The notes beneath the pieces were generated by a model. The model made no database searches. It had not been told where the DNA came from and saw only the letters and a list, made by a program, of their open reading frames with translations. A DNA stretch of 64,000 nt, taken from contig NZ_CP025512.1 in the NCBI RefSeq assembly GCF_003491345.1, positions 2,525,001 through 2,589,000 of the forward strand. Direction: 5' to 3'. The stretch is from Neorhizobium sp. SOG26. Its GTDB lineage: Bacteria > Pseudomonadota > Alphaproteobacteria > Rhizobiales > Rhizobiaceae. The stretch's first letter is position 1, and each line of letters opens with the position of its first letter. Below are positions 1-10,662 of this stretch, piece by piece. The translations under genes and the position numbers were made by a program.

Positions 1-373
1 ACAAACAAGTCAACACACCTCAAAACAAAAAATACCAAAATCAGACAACCTGTTGATGATGCTCGTGAAATTCGGACAATCTGTCGAAAGCGGCTCAATT
101 TGCCTCTGTTCTCGCTCCGCAACCCTGACCTTTCCTCCACTCTTTGGGTGCCTGCCTCAAATCCGCCGCGACATCTCCACAATCGCGTGGTTACCCGGCA
201 TCATGTGGAGCGCGAACCATTGCGTCGCCCGCGGGTTCTTCCCCGTGGCAACCGGCGGCAACCTTGGTTTGACTCTCCCTGTCGAAACGGGCACATGTTT
301 GGCCCAAGGTTCCAAAGGCAGTATGATAAGCTGCATGCGGTTATAACGAGTACGAGGGACTGGCTAAACTGGC
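1..373. other. Upstream non-coding stretch
   Basis: No gene is supported here. The first 50 bases are A-rich and the rest has only short frames without a ribosome binding site or protein-like composition. It presumably holds the promoter of the M23 peptidase gene that starts at 374. I could not pick out a convincing promoter. Confidence 0.4.
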
Positions 374-2314
374 ATGACGACAGCCCGCAGCACAGCACGC
401 GCGCTTGGCAACGAACCGCCGATCCTGGCGGACGGTCGTCGTGCACCCGATCGCCGCGAAATCTCGCTGCGCTGGCTGTCAGGCACCTTCCTGACCGGCA
501 TCACCTCCTCCATTCTCATGGGCGTGGCGCTTTTTGCAGCGCTTGACGGGCGCCAGCAGCTGGCCACCCCGGCCGAAGCCTCCGTTGGCATCATCGATGA
601 CGAGCCGGATACGGCCTCGCGCGGCAAGCGCCTGCTGGCGAGCAACATCGTCGCCATGCCGACCGACCGAAAGGTTCTGGAAGTCTCCACCGTCGTGCAC
701 GAGGGCAACAAGGAAGTCATTCGCCGACGCCCCTTTGCACATGTGAAGATGAACCTTGCCGCCAACCACGTGGCCCAGGAAGATTATCCGGACTTCAATC
801 CCCTGACGATCTTCGCTTCGAGCGAGACCCTTCCTCCCCCCGCCGCCCGCACCGGCACGCTATACGGCTCCAATGTCGAGTCCGAAGTCAGCCTCCAGAC
901 GGTTTCCTTCCCCGCAAGCGGCATCACCTACGAATTTGCCCCGGCGATGACGCTGGAAGAGGTCGAGGAGAACGTCCGATCCAACGGTTCGGTGCTCACC
1001 GACGGCAATACCCAGCTCTCGGCCCTCTATTACGTCGACCCGCAGCGCTTCTCCTCCCGGGATGATGGCACCGGGCTCGATATCACCGCAGGGCTTGCGG
1101 CGCGCATCGTTGAGGAAAACATCTCCGTTTCGGCGCCTGAGCCGATCACCAAGCGCACCCGCGAATACGCGGAAGACGTCATCCCGGTCCGCAAGCCCCA
1201 GACCGTGACCCAAGCCATGGTCGAGGTCGGTTATCCGGAAGCCAAGGCCCGCGAGATCTCCGGTTACCTGCAGTCGCGCCTCGGCGAAGCGGATCTGGTC
1301 GCGGGCGACGTGCTGCGCATCGGCGTCATCCAGGAAGGCCAGATGGTCATGGTGGTGCGTGCCAGCCTTTACCGGCAGGCCCGTCATCGTGTGACGGTGG
1401 CGCTTGATGATCGCGGTCGCTTCGTCGACGGCGAGGAGCCGCCGATGCTCGACGCGGTTGTGTCGGCCTTCAGCGAACAGCCGCCGCAGGTGCTGACCGG
1501 TCGCGAATTACCGCGCGTTTATGACGGCATCTACCGGGCAGCCCTCTCCTACGGGATGAGCAAGGAAATGACCTCGGTGCTGGTCAAGCTGCTCGCCAGC
1601 AGCGTTGACCTTCAGGCGCAGCTGAAACCGACCGACAAGATCGAGGCCTTCTTCTCGGTTGCCGACGAAAAGGGCCAGGCGAACCGCAATTCCGAACTGC
1701 TTTACGTCAACGCCCGCTTTGGCGACACGACGACCCGCTTCTACCGGTTCCAGAATCCGGAAGACAACTCGATCGATTATTACGACCAGGACGGCAAGAG
1801 CATCCGGCAGTTCCTGCTGCGCAACCCGCTTCCGAACGGTCGCCTGAGCTCCGGCTTTGGCATGCGCAGCCACCCGATCCTTGGTCGAGCCCTGATGCAT
1901 ACCGGCACCGACTGGGCCGCACCGCGCGGCACGCCGATTATCGCCGCCGGCAACGGCGTCGTTGAAAAGGCAGGCTGGGATTCCGGCGGCTACGGCAACC
2001 AGACGATCATTCGCCACGCCAACGGTTATGCCTCGTCCTACAACCACCAGAGCGCGATTGCCTCCGGCATCCGCGCCGGGGTGAAGGTCACCCAGGGCCA
2101 GGTCATCGGTTATGTCGGCTCGACCGGACAGTCCACAGGTGCGCATCTGCATTACGAGTTGATGGTCAACGGTACCAAGGTCGACCCGATGAAGGTGCGC
2201 CTGCCGGGCGGCAGCTCGCTCTCCGGCAAGTCGCTTGAGCGTTTCGAGGAAGAGCGCCGACGCATCGACGCGCTTCTCAACACCCAGCCACCGGATGAAG
2301 TGGCGAGCCGCTGA
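374..2314 (+). CDS. M23 family metallopeptidase (LytM-type), membrane anchored
   Basis: Likely a periplasmic peptidoglycan endopeptidase or an inactive-type activator of cell-wall enzymes. The 646-residue protein has a short cytoplasmic N-terminus, one transmembrane segment at about residues 36-56, a long middle region, and a C-terminal M23 domain at about 485-610. The zinc-site motifs are intact: H509-x3-D513 (MHTGTDW) and H591-L-H593 (HLHYE), so activity is expected. The ATG at 374 has only a weak GAGGGA about 15 bases upstream; no better start precedes the membrane segment. The gene converges on clpB and the two share a hairpin terminator. The family call is firm; the precise substrate bond is not known. 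Confidence 0.9.
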   Translation: MTTARSTARALGNEPPILADGRRAPDRREISLRWLSGTFLTGITSSILMGVALFAALDGRQQLATPAEASVGIIDDEPDTASRGKRLLASNIVAMPTDRKVLEVSTVVHEGNKEVIRRRPFAHVKMNLAANHVAQEDYPDFNPLTIFASSETLPPPAARTGTLYGSNVESEVSLQTVSFPASGITYEFAPAMTLEEVEENVRSNGSVLTDGNTQLSALYYVDPQRFSSRDDGTGLDITAGLAARIVEENISVSAPEPITKRTREYAEDVIPVRKPQTVTQAMVEVGYPEAKAREISGYLQSRLGEADLVAGDVLRIGVIQEGQMVMVVRASLYRQARHRVTVALDDRGRFVDGEEPPMLDAVVSAFSEQPPQVLTGRELPRVYDGIYRAALSYGMSKEMTSVLVKLLASSVDLQAQLKPTDKIEAFFSVADEKGQANRNSELLYVNARFGDTTTRFYRFQNPEDNSIDYYDQDGKSIRQFLLRNPLPNGRLSSGFGMRSHPILGRALMHTGTDWAAPRGTPIIAAGNGVVEKAGWDSGGYGNQTIIRHANGYASSYNHQSAIASGIRAGVKVTQGQVIGYVGSTGQSTGAHLHYELMVNGTKVDPMKVRLPGGSSLSGKSLERFEEERRRIDALLNTQPPDEVASR

Positions 2315-2341
2315 TCAGCTCTCATTTCCAGAACGTTCAAA

Positions 2342-2370
2342 CGAAAATGGCGGCCGAGCCGCCATTTTCG
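2342..2370. terminator. Bidirectional hairpin terminator between the M23 gene and clpB
   Basis: A perfect 13-bp stem (2342-2354 with 2358-2370) closes a 3-nt CGA loop, with AAAA/TTTT at the stem base. It lies between two convergent genes and could serve both. Confidence 0.85.
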
Positions 2371-2385
2371 TGTTCGTGCTGCCGG

Positions 2386-4992
2386 TTACGCAGCTTCACT
2401 CAGGTCGCCCTGCCGCTTGACGCGGAACAGAAGCCGGTCCGAGCCTGCCGATACGGCCACCGTCGAACCATCCGGCACGTGACCGCCCAGGATCTGTTCG
2501 GCGAGCGGATCCTGCACGTATTTCTGGATCACCCGCTTCAGCGGACGTGCGCCATAGACCGGATCGTAACCCTTCTCGGCCAGCCACTCGCGTGAATCCT
2601 CGCCGAGCTCGATGGTGATCTTGCGTTCGGCAAGCAGGTTGAGCAGGCGCTTCATCTGGATATCGACGATCGCACCCATCTCATCGCGCTTCAGGCGATG
2701 GAACAGGATGATCTCGTCGACGCGGTTGAGGAACTCCGGACGGAATGCCCCCTTCACCACGTCCATCACCTGGTCACGCACGCTGTCGACATCTTCGCCG
2801 TCGCTCAGGTTGGTCAGGTATTCGGCACCCAGGTTCGACGTCATGATGATCATCGTGTTCTTGAAGTCGACCGTGCGGCCCTGCCCGTCCGTCAGGCGCC
2901 CGTCATCAAGCACCTGCAGCAGGACGTTGAACACGTCCGGATGCGCCTTCTCGATCTCGTCGAACAGCACGACCTGGTACGGCTTGCGGCGAACCGCTTC
3001 CGTCAGCGCACCGCCTTCGTCATAACCGACATAACCCGGAGGTGCACCGATCAGCCGGGCCACGGAGTGCTTCTCCATGTATTCCGACATGTCCATGCGC
3101 ACCATCGCCGTCTCGTCGTCGAACAGGAAGCGCGCGAGAGACTTGGTCAATTCGGTCTTGCCCACGCCCGTCGGGCCGAGGAAGATGAACGAGCCAATCG
3201 GCCGGTTCGGATCCTGCAGACCGGCGCGCGAACGACGCACGGCACGGGAGACAGCCTGGACGGCATCACCCTGGCCAACGACAGACTTCGCCAGTTCGTC
3301 TTCCATCCGCAGCAGCTTTTCACGCTCGCCTTCCAGCATCTTGTCGACCGGGATACCGGTCCAGCGGGAAACGACATGCGCGATCGCATCCGGATTGACG
3401 ACTTCCTGAACCATGGCATTGGCCGAACTGTCGTGGGCTTCCGCCTCGACAAGCCGCTTTTCGAGATCCGGGATCACGCCATAGGTGAGTTCGCCGGCGC
3501 GCTGGTATTCGCCCTTGCGCTGGGCGGTCGCCAGTTCGTTGCGTGCCTCGTCGAGCTGCCGCTTCAGGTCCGCTGCCAGGCCAAGTTTCTGCTTTTCAGC
3601 CTGCCAACGCGCGGTCAGCGCATCCGCCTGCTCCTCGAGCGCGGAGACTTCGGCTTCAAGCCGCTGCAGACGGTCGGCCGAGGCACTGTCGGTTTCCTTC
3701 TTCAGCGCCTCGCGTTCGATCTTCAACTGCATGATGCGCCGGTCGAGTTCATCGAGTTCCTCGGGCTTTGAATCCACCTGCATGCGAAGACGCGAAGCGG
3801 CCTCGTCCATCAGGTCGATCGCCTTGTCCGGCAGGAAGCGGTCGGTGATGTAGCGGTTCGACAAGGTCGCCGCCGCAACAAGTGCCGAGTCCGAGATTCG
3901 CACCTTGTGGTGCTGCTCGTACTTCTCCTTCAGGCCGCGCAGGATCGAGATCGTGTCCTCCACCGTCGGCTCATCCACCATCACGGGCTGGAAGCGCCGG
4001 GCAAGGGCCGGATCCTTTTCCACATGCTTGCGGTATTCATCAAGCGTGGTCGCGCCAACGCAGTGTAACTCACCGCGGGCAAGTGCCGGCTTGAGCAGGT
4101 TCGAGGCATCCATCGCACCGTCGGACTTGCCGGCACCGACCAGCGTGTGCATCTCGTCGATGAACAGGATGATCTCGCCATTTTCCGCCTGCACTTCGTT
4201 GAGCACGCTCTTCAGCCGCTCTTCGAACTCGCCCCGATATTTCGCGCCGGCGATCAACGCCCCCATGTCGAGCGCCATCAGCCGCTTGTCCTTGAGGCTT
4301 TCCGGCACGTCGCCGTTGATGATGCGCAGCGCCAGGCCTTCGGCAATCGCCGTCTTGCCGACGCCCGGCTCACCGATCAGCACCGGATTGTTCTTGGTGC
4401 GGCGCGACAGGACCTGGATGGTGCGGCGAATTTCATCGTCGCGGCCGATCACGGGGTCTAACTTGCCGTCGCGGGCTTCTGCGGTCAGGTCGCGTGCAAA
4501 CTTCTTCAGCGCCTCGAAGCCCTGTTCGGCATTGGCGCTGTCAGCGGTGCGGCCCTTGCGGATATCGTTGATGACCTGGTTGAGCGCCTGCGCGGTGACG
4601 CCGGCCTTCTTCAGGGTCGCGGACGTCGACGCCGTGGTTTCGATCACCAGCGCGAGCAACAGGCGCTCGACCGTGACGAAGCTGTCGCCGGCTTTCTTGG
4701 CGGCGTCTTCGGCGGTCGCGAAAACCTTGGCAAGCGGCTGCGACAGGTAGATTTCGCCATTGCCGCCCGAAACCTTCGGCAGCTTGGCGAGTGCGGCGTC
4801 GTTGGCGATACGCGCTTCCTTGGCATTACCGCCGGCGCGTTCGATCAACGAGGATGCCATGCCCTGGTCGTCATCGAGCAGGACTTTCAGCACATGTTCT
4901 GGCGAAAACTGCTGGTGGCCTGATGCCAGCGCCTGCGTCTGCGCCGATTGAAGGAAACCGCGGACGCGCTCGGAATATTTTTCGATGTTCAT
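2386..4992 (-). CDS. clpB: ATP-dependent chaperone ClpB (Hsp100 disaggregase)
   Basis: Hexameric AAA+ cytosolic disaggregase that works with DnaK to rescue aggregated proteins after heat stress. At 868 residues it has the usual length. Order: Clp N-domain repeats (about 1-145), first ATPase module with Walker A GEPGVGKT at 207-214, a long coiled-coil middle domain (about 400-530), and a second ATPase module with Walker A GPTGVGKT at 606-613. The ATG at 4992 has an ideal AGGAGG (complement of 5000-5005). A CTTATAA stretch further upstream on the minus strand resembles an RpoH -10 box, but I found no good -35, so heat-shock control is only inferred. Confidence 0.97.
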   Translation of the reverse strand: MNIEKYSERVRGFLQSAQTQALASGHQQFSPEHVLKVLLDDDQGMASSLIERAGGNAKEARIANDAALAKLPKVSGGNGEIYLSQPLAKVFATAEDAAKKAGDSFVTVERLLLALVIETTASTSATLKKAGVTAQALNQVINDIRKGRTADSANAEQGFEALKKFARDLTAEARDGKLDPVIGRDDEIRRTIQVLSRRTKNNPVLIGEPGVGKTAIAEGLALRIINGDVPESLKDKRLMALDMGALIAGAKYRGEFEERLKSVLNEVQAENGEIILFIDEMHTLVGAGKSDGAMDASNLLKPALARGELHCVGATTLDEYRKHVEKDPALARRFQPVMVDEPTVEDTISILRGLKEKYEQHHKVRISDSALVAAATLSNRYITDRFLPDKAIDLMDEAASRLRMQVDSKPEELDELDRRIMQLKIEREALKKETDSASADRLQRLEAEVSALEEQADALTARWQAEKQKLGLAADLKRQLDEARNELATAQRKGEYQRAGELTYGVIPDLEKRLVEAEAHDSSANAMVQEVVNPDAIAHVVSRWTGIPVDKMLEGEREKLLRMEDELAKSVVGQGDAVQAVSRAVRRSRAGLQDPNRPIGSFIFLGPTGVGKTELTKSLARFLFDDETAMVRMDMSEYMEKHSVARLIGAPPGYVGYDEGGALTEAVRRKPYQVVLFDEIEKAHPDVFNVLLQVLDDGRLTDGQGRTVDFKNTMIIMTSNLGAEYLTNLSDGEDVDSVRDQVMDVVKGAFRPEFLNRVDEIILFHRLKRDEMGAIVDIQMKRLLNLLAERKITIELGEDSREWLAEKGYDPVYGARPLKRVIQKYVQDPLAEQILGGHVPDGSTVAVSAGSDRLLFRVKRQGDLSEAA

Positions 4993-5159
4993 ACTTCGAC
5001 CTCCTGAATCGCCCTGCCCTTATAAGGCGCAGGCCGATGGTTGAGATTGAGCTCCCTCAAAGGCGAGCCCTGCCGGCGAACCGGCTTGACGAAGATATGG
5101 TGGGTTTTCAGTACGATTTAAAGAGCCGAACCGGTCTGAAACATGCGCTCCGAAACGCA

Positions 5160-5190
5160 AAAAACTCCAGCCTTTCCGGCTGGAGTTTTT
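5160..5190 (-). terminator. Rho-independent terminator of the DUF4167 gene
   Basis: A 12-13 bp stem (5160-5172 with 5178-5190) with a 5-nt loop lies 25 bases past the stop at 5215. On the minus strand it is followed by a run of six T. The plus strand also ends in TTTTT, so it may work both ways. Confidence 0.85.
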
Positions 5191-5214
5191 CTGTTTGCTA
5201 GGTCCGTGAGGAGC

Positions 5215-6042
5215 TTATTCGCCGGCGGCTTCCGCCAGTGCCGGCTGGTCTGCCTCTCCGTCACCGCTGGCGTCTTCGCCAGCGCCTTCACCACGGCGCG
5301 GACGACGCGGACGGGCGCCGGCTGCACGGCGGCGACGCGGTGCCGCTTCGGTCTGTGCGGCTTCTTCGGCAACCACTTCCGCAGGCGTGCCTTCGATGAC
5401 CGGCTGAGGGCCGGTGCCATCGACGGTTACCGGTGCTGGAGCAGCCGGTGCAGGTGCTACACCTTCGCCACCCTCACCGCCCTCGGCGGCAGCAGGACGC
5501 TGCGGACGGTCGGGGCGCCGTTCGCGGCGCTGATTGCGGTCGCCATCGCGACGGTTTTCGCGCGGCTGCTGATCCTGGCCCTGCGCCTGCTGTTCGCGGC
5601 GCGGCTGCTGGGATTCGGAAGCCTCTTCGCCAACCGTCGGCTGCTGGGAATTGCCCAGTTCGTCGCCATCGGCCGTGTCCAGGTCGTCCTGGTCAATCGA
5701 ATTGCCGTCGCGGTCCTGGAAATCGCTGCGGTCCTGATGCTGGAACCGATCCTGCATCTGCGCCTGTGCGGCTGCGATGATGCGGTTGTAGTGTTCTGCG
5801 TGCTGCAGGTAGTTTTCCGCCATGACACGATCGCCGGAGCTTTGCGCATCCCGGGCAAGTTGGGCGTACTTTTCGGCAATATGCTGAGCGGTGCCACGGA
5901 TCTTGATGTCCGGTCCGGAGCTATCGTAGGTCCGGCTGAGGGGATTGCCCCCCTTGCGGTTGAAATTGTTATTGTTGCCGCCGCCGCCGTTGTTGTTATT
6001 GCCGCGCCCTCGACCGCGATTTTTCTGCTGTCCTGGCCTCAT
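5215..6042 (-). CDS. DUF4167 domain protein, Gly/Asn- and Arg-rich, possibly RNA binding
   Basis: Function not established. The 275-residue protein starts MRPGQQKNRGRG, the typical N-terminus of the alphaproteobacterial DUF4167 family, so I chose the ATG at 6042 although the frame stays open another 29 codons upstream. It has a Gly/Asn/Arg-rich low-complexity start, a conserved helical block at about residues 35-95 (with a YLQHAEHYNRI stretch) and a long disordered Gln/Glu/Arg/Ala-rich tail. The composition suggests nucleic-acid binding, but this is inference. The gene is transcribed alone, with its own terminator. Confidence 0.85.
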   Translation of the reverse strand: MRPGQQKNRGRGRGNNNNGGGGNNNNFNRKGGNPLSRTYDSSGPDIKIRGTAQHIAEKYAQLARDAQSSGDRVMAENYLQHAEHYNRIIAAAQAQMQDRFQHQDRSDFQDRDGNSIDQDDLDTADGDELGNSQQPTVGEEASESQQPRREQQAQGQDQQPRENRRDGDRNQRRERRPDRPQRPAAAEGGEGGEGVAPAPAAPAPVTVDGTGPQPVIEGTPAEVVAEEAAQTEAAPRRRRAAGARPRRPRRGEGAGEDASGDGEADQPALAEAAGE

Positions 6043-6346
6043 ATATCGTTCACCAACTCTCTGTCTTCGCTGATAAGGGCCACGCGGCCTTCCGGTCCAA
6101 GCCGGAACAAGACTTCGCGTGCCGCGCACAGGCCGACTTTGGCGTCCTGCCGCTTGTTCTAAGTCAAATTAACTGAATCACACACAAGGGACCGTTCAAC
6201 CTTAGCAGTTCCCCGAAAAGAACTGGTTCAAGGGTTGACCTGATAACCCGAACGAATCGCTGTTCATTCCCAGCCGTCCCAGTGCGTGCTTTTCAAGCTA
6301 TCCCGCTTCCTCCGGGAATCCAAGCCTTTTCTTTTGCTATGCAAAA
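6043..6346. other. Intergenic region between the DUF4167 gene and prmC
   Basis: No gene. On the minus strand it should contain the DUF4167 promoter and, near 6300, the end of the prmC transcript. TTGAAC hexamers occur but none is paired with a clear -10. Confidence 0.4.
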
Positions 6347-7210
6347 TCATGACTTGGCCACGGAAAACACGAGTACACGATCATTGTCACCATAGTCCCG
6401 TCTTGCTTGCGCGAGCGTAAAGCCGGCGGAGCAAAATATCGCAGAAACAGTGTCCTTCTGATCGTATCCAATTTCGACGCCGATCACGCCGTCCTTCTCA
6501 AGGAAATCTGCCGCCTGCGCGGCGATCGCGCGATAGGCTTCCAGGCCATCGGGCCCGCCGTCTAGTGCGGCCATGGGATCGTAATCCCTCACTTCCGGTT
6601 CAAGTTCCGGAATGACATCGCTGCGTATATAGGGCGGATTTGACACGATTATGTCGAACCGCCCGGAAATCTTGTCGAACCACCGACTGTTGATCGCGCT
6701 GAACCGCTCGGCCAAACCCAGTCGTTCTGCATTTCGCTGTGCCGTTGCAAGAGCATCGTCTGAAATATCACTGCCGATGCCTTGGGCTTCAGGACATTGC
6801 GCAAGAAGCGCCAGCACGATCGCACCGGTTCCGGTGCCAATATCCAGGACGCGTGCCGCACCCTTGGTTGCGACGATCTGCCTCAACTGGGGAAGAACGG
6901 TTTCAACCAGGACTTCCGTGTCCGGGCGCGGCTCGAGCGTTTCTTTCGAAAGCAGGAGCTCCAGTCCGTGAAACTCACGTGAACCTAATATGCGGTGCAC
7001 CGGCTCCCTTTTCAAGCGGCGCTCAACCGCTTTCGAAATCCGCTCGTCTTCAGCCGCTGATACCGGCCGGTCCGTGCCGGTGAAGACTTCCGTGCTGGTC
7101 AATCCCAGCAGCCCGCCCACCAAAAGCCGCGCCTCGATGGCGGAGTCGGGAAAACCGGCTTCAGCAAGGCGGCTGCGGGCATCCGCGACAGCTTGCCCGA
7201 GCGTCCTCAT
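6347..7210 (-). CDS. prmC: Peptide chain release factor N5-glutamine methyltransferase
   Basis: PrmC (HemK) methylates the Gln of the GGQ motif of release factors RF1 and RF2 using S-adenosylmethionine. The 287-residue protein has an N-terminal helical substrate-binding domain (about 1-85), the SAM motif [11 protein letters not shown] at about residues 117-127 and the diagnostic NPPY at 191-194, which holds the substrate glutamine. Its ATG overlaps the prfA stop by four bases (ATGA, 7207-7210), so enzyme and substrate are translationally coupled. This order, prfA then prmC, is common in bacteria. Confidence 0.96.
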   Translation of the reverse strand: MRTLGQAVADARSRLAEAGFPDSAIEARLLVGGLLGLTSTEVFTGTDRPVSAAEDERISKAVERRLKREPVHRILGSREFHGLELLLSKETLEPRPDTEVLVETVLPQLRQIVATKGAARVLDIGTGTGAIVLALLAQCPEAQGIGSDISDDALATAQRNAERLGLAERFSAINSRWFDKISGRFDIIVSNPPYIRSDVIPELEPEVRDYDPMAALDGGPDGLEAYRAIAAQAADFLEKDGVIGVEIGYDQKDTVSAIFCSAGFTLAQARRDYGDNDRVLVFSVAKS

Positions 7211-8289
7211 CCCTGCTGCTCGCCGAGCTGCGCAAGCTGCCCAGCCTGGTAGTCAGAGATCAGCGCATCGACCACTTCGTCGATATCGCCCTCCATCATG
7301 CGGTCGAGCTTGTAGAGCGTCAGGTTGATGCGGTGGTCGGTCACCCGCCCCTGCGGGAAGTTGTAGGTGCGGATGCGCTCCGACCGGTCACCGGAACCGA
7401 CCTGGCTCTTGCGGTCCGCGGACCGTTCGTTGTCGATCTTCTGCCGCTCCATGTCGTAGAGCCGCGAGCGCAGCACCTGCATCGCCTTGGCACGGTTCTG
7501 GTGCTGCGACTTCTCCGACGACGTCACCACGATGCCCGTGGGGATGTGGGTGATGCGCACCGCCGAGTCCGTTGTGTTGACGTGCTGGCCGCCAGCGCCG
7601 GACGAGCGCATCGTATCAACGCGGATGTCTTCGTTGCGGATCTCGATGTCGATGTCTTCTGCCTCGGGCAGTACGGCAACGGTTGCCGCCGAAGTATGGA
7701 TGCGCCCTTGCGTTTCCGTGTCCGGCACGCGCTGCACGCGATGGACGCCCGATTCGAACTTCAGCTTGGAGAACACACCGCGGCCGGAGACATTCGCGAT
7801 GATTTCCTTGAAGCCACCTGCTTCGCCTTCGCTGGCGGAAAGCACCTCCACCTTCCAGCCCTTGCCGGCGGCATAACGCTCATACATGCGAAACAGGTCG
7901 CCGGCGAAAAGTGCGGCCTCGTTGCCGCCCGTTCCGGCACGGATTTCCAGGATCGCACTCTTCTCGTCGGCTGCATCCTTGGGAAGCAGCAGGACCTGCA
8001 TGTCCTTCTCGAGCGCCTCGACCCGCTCTTCCGCCTCTGGCAGTTCCATCTCGGCGAGTTCACGCATCTCGCGATCCGTCGACTTGTCGGCGAGCATCGC
8101 CTTCAGGTCGGAGACTTCAGCGATCGTCTTTTCGTAATCCCGGATCTTGCGCACTACGGGCTGCAGTTCGGAATATTCGGAGGCGAGCTTCACGTAGACA
8201 TCGGCGGCCGGACCTTCGGACATACGCGCTTCGATTTCACCGAAGCGACGTTCCAGCTCACGCATTTTTTCGACAGGAAGCTTAGCCAC
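7207..8289 (-). CDS. prfA: Peptide chain release factor 1
   Basis: Recognises UAA and UAG stop codons and triggers peptide release. It is 360 residues long, as usual. The catalytic GGQ is at 233-235, the same position as in E. coli RF1, and the codon-reading P-x-T motif is present as PDT in [13 protein letters not shown]. The start is GTG at 8289 (protein MAKLPVEKM), with GGAG eight bases upstream. It follows ptsP by 29 bases and overlaps prmC by four. Confidence 0.97.
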   Translation of the reverse strand: MAKLPVEKMRELERRFGEIEARMSEGPAADVYVKLASEYSELQPVVRKIRDYEKTIAEVSDLKAMLADKSTDREMRELAEMELPEAEERVEALEKDMQVLLLPKDAADEKSAILEIRAGTGGNEAALFAGDLFRMYERYAAGKGWKVEVLSASEGEAGGFKEIIANVSGRGVFSKLKFESGVHRVQRVPDTETQGRIHTSAATVAVLPEAEDIDIEIRNEDIRVDTMRSSGAGGQHVNTTDSAVRITHIPTGIVVTSSEKSQHQNRAKAMQVLRSRLYDMERQKIDNERSADRKSQVGSGDRSERIRTYNFPQGRVTDHRINLTLYKLDRMMEGDIDEVVDALISDYQAGQLAQLGEQQG

Positions 8290-8318
8290 CCTTCACGCTC
8301 CGTTTTCTTCTTATCGTT

Positions 8319-10592
8319 CTAGATCGGGATGTTGTTGGTTTCTGCATACCGGAGGAGCAAATCGCGGATCGTCTCGTTCGATCGCGTCTCGTCCAGGGCA
8401 GCATTGAGTTCGCCCGCCAGGTGATCGACATCCAGCCCAAGCAGCATCGCCTTGACTGGGCCGACCGAGGTCGCCGCCATGGATACCGAGCGGAAGCCGA
8501 TGCCAAGCAACGCCATGGCCGAAAGCGGCTTGCCGGCCATCTCGCCACACAAGGTCACCGGCGTACCGTTGCGCTCCCCGGCGCGGGCAATATCGCGCAG
8601 GATACGCAGGAATGGACGGCCGAGGTTGTCGAAGCGATCCGACACCCGCGCGTTGCCGCGATCGGCCGCCATCGAAAACTGGAAGAGGTCGTTCGAGCCG
8701 ACCGAGACGAAATCCACTTCCTGCATCAGCTCATCGAGCTGCCACATCAACGCCGGCACTTCCAGCATCGCCCCGAACTGCAGCTTGCGCGGCAGGCTGT
8801 GCCCAAACTTGGAGAGATGCTGCACTTCCTTCTGCATCAGGTCGCGCACCGCATGGATCTCGGAGACCTCCGTCACCATCGGCAACATCATCTTGAGTTC
8901 GGAGCCGGCCGATGCGCGCAGCAGTGCCCGAAGTTGCGTGCGCAAAAGCCCCGGCCGGTCGAGCGCCAGGCGGATCGCCCGCCAACCGAGCGCCGGGTTT
9001 TCTTCCTCATGTGCGCGGAAATAGGAGACGACCTTGTCGCCGCCGATATCGAGCGTCCGGAAGGTCACCGGCCGGCCAGCGGCCTGCTTGATGACATTGC
9101 GGTAGAAGGCTTCCTGTTCCTCGAGCTTCGGCATGGTCGAGGCGATCATGAACTGCAGCTCGGTGCGGAACAGTCCGATTCCGTCAGCGCCGGATTCGGC
9201 AAGTTGCGGCAGGTCGACCATCAGGCCGGCATTCATCTGCAGGCTGATCCGCTTGCCGTCCTTGGTCACCGGTTCGACATTGCGCAGAGCCCGGAACTGC
9301 TCCTGCCGGCGTGCCCGCAGGCGCACCTTCTCTTCATAAGCCTTCTGAAGATCGGCCATCGGCCGCAGGTGGATCTGCCCGTCGTCGCCATCGATGATGA
9401 TCGGGTCGCCGTTTTCGGCAAGCGCCACCACGCCGGTCCCCTGCCCGACGACCGGGATGCCCATGGCGCGTGCAACGATGACCACATGGCTCGTCACCGC
9501 GCCGTCTTCCAGAACCAGGCCGCGCAGCCGTTCGCGCGGATAATCCAGCAGTTCTGCCGCACCCATGGCGCGCGCAAGAATGATCGCGTCGGCCGGGAAG
9601 CCTTCGCCCGTCATGCGGCCGGAATAGCCGGTCAGCTGCCGCAACAGCCGGTTGGCAAGGTCGTCGAAATCATGCATCCGCTCACGCAGATACGGGTCGG
9701 TCAGGCGCATCATGCGCGCCTTGGTATCGCTCTGGACCTTCTCGACGGCGGCTTCCGCGGTCAAGCCGTTGTGGATCGCCTCTTCCATGCGGCGCACCCA
9801 ACCCTGGTCGTGCGCAAACATGCGATAGGTTTCCAGAACCTCGCGATGCTCGCCTTCCTGCGCCACCTCCCGGCGCGAAAGCATGTCATCAATGGAGATA
9901 CGCAGGCTGCCGAGCGCTTCAGCCAATCGCTCGATTTCGGTGTCGGAATCCTCGTTCAGAAGATTGGTGACAACGATGCGCGGCTCGTGCAGCACCACAT
10001 GGCCAAGCCCGATACCTTCGTTATAGCCGTCGCCATCGATCGTCACCGCACGGGTAAGGTCGAGCTCAAGCCCTGGACGGGTGATCTTCTTCAGCTCGCC
10101 GGTGGCGATCATCTCGGCGATCACCATCGCCGTTGTTTCAAGCGCCTCGAGCTCATCCTCGCGATAATTGCGACTCGCCCGGTTCTGCACGACCAGAACG
10201 CCAAGCGTCCGCCCGGCCCGCAGGATCGGCACACCGAGGAAGGAGTGGTAGATTTCTTCGCCCGTCTCGGGAAGGTAACGGAAAGCCGGATGCGCCTGTG
10301 CGTCGGAAAGGTTCAGCGGCTGCGCCGACGCGGCAATCGTGCCGACGAGGCCCTGCCCCATCTTCAGCTGGGAAAGATGCACCGCTTCCTTGTTTAGGCC
10401 CTCGGTCGCATAAAGCTCGAGAACGCCGTCTGAACGCAAGACATAGACCGAGCAGACCTCGGCCACCATGTTGCTGGCGATCTGTCGGACGATCCGGTCA
10501 AGACGCTCTTGTGGATCGAGCGGCTCCGCCATCAATTCGCGCAGCCGCTTCAACAGTACGCGCGGACCTGCCGACAGGTCTCTCATCGGCAT
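8319..10592 (-). CDS. ptsP: Phosphoenolpyruvate-protein phosphotransferase PtsP (EI-Ntr)
   Basis: First enzyme of the nitrogen PTS. It takes phosphate from PEP and passes it to NPr and then EIIA-Ntr, a regulatory chain affecting potassium transport and nitrogen/carbon balance. An N-terminal GAF domain (about 20-160) senses small molecules. It is followed by the PEP-utiliser N domain, the phospho-histidine domain (His in GAVTSHVVIVARAMG) and a C-terminal PEP-binding barrel. I chose the ATG at 10592 (757 residues), five bases after GGGAG; a GTG one codon upstream and an ATG at 10586 are alternatives. It lies between lysC and prfA, the usual rhizobial order. Confidence 0.95.
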   Translation of the reverse strand: MPMRDLSAGPRVLLKRLRELMAEPLDPQERLDRIVRQIASNMVAEVCSVYVLRSDGVLELYATEGLNKEAVHLSQLKMGQGLVGTIAASAQPLNLSDAQAHPAFRYLPETGEEIYHSFLGVPILRAGRTLGVLVVQNRASRNYREDELEALETTAMVIAEMIATGELKKITRPGLELDLTRAVTIDGDGYNEGIGLGHVVLHEPRIVVTNLLNEDSDTEIERLAEALGSLRISIDDMLSRREVAQEGEHREVLETYRMFAHDQGWVRRMEEAIHNGLTAEAAVEKVQSDTKARMMRLTDPYLRERMHDFDDLANRLLRQLTGYSGRMTGEGFPADAIILARAMGAAELLDYPRERLRGLVLEDGAVTSHVVIVARAMGIPVVGQGTGVVALAENGDPIIIDGDDGQIHLRPMADLQKAYEEKVRLRARRQEQFRALRNVEPVTKDGKRISLQMNAGLMVDLPQLAESGADGIGLFRTELQFMIASTMPKLEEQEAFYRNVIKQAAGRPVTFRTLDIGGDKVVSYFRAHEEENPALGWRAIRLALDRPGLLRTQLRALLRASAGSELKMMLPMVTEVSEIHAVRDLMQKEVQHLSKFGHSLPRKLQFGAMLEVPALMWQLDELMQEVDFVSVGSNDLFQFSMAADRGNARVSDRFDNLGRPFLRILRDIARAGERNGTPVTLCGEMAGKPLSAMALLGIGFRSVSMAATSVGPVKAMLLGLDVDHLAGELNAALDETRSNETIRDLLLRYAETNNIPI

Positions 10593-10662
10593 CACTGCTC
10601 CCGAAACGAGATCATCCTATCCGGGATGGCACAACCTGACGGTGCACCGAACCGGCTCATGT

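Noticed and set aside
2698..3771. A plus-strand open frame of 357 codons
   Set aside because: Antisense of clpB, which is certain.
8421..10397. A plus-strand open frame of 658 codons
   Set aside because: It is the antisense of ptsP, with unnatural His/Arg/Gln-rich composition and no ribosome site.
10596..10662. Possible riboswitch or attenuator near lysC
   Set aside because: The gap is downstream of lysC and only 70 bases; I saw no lysine-riboswitch-like sequence upstream of lysC either.
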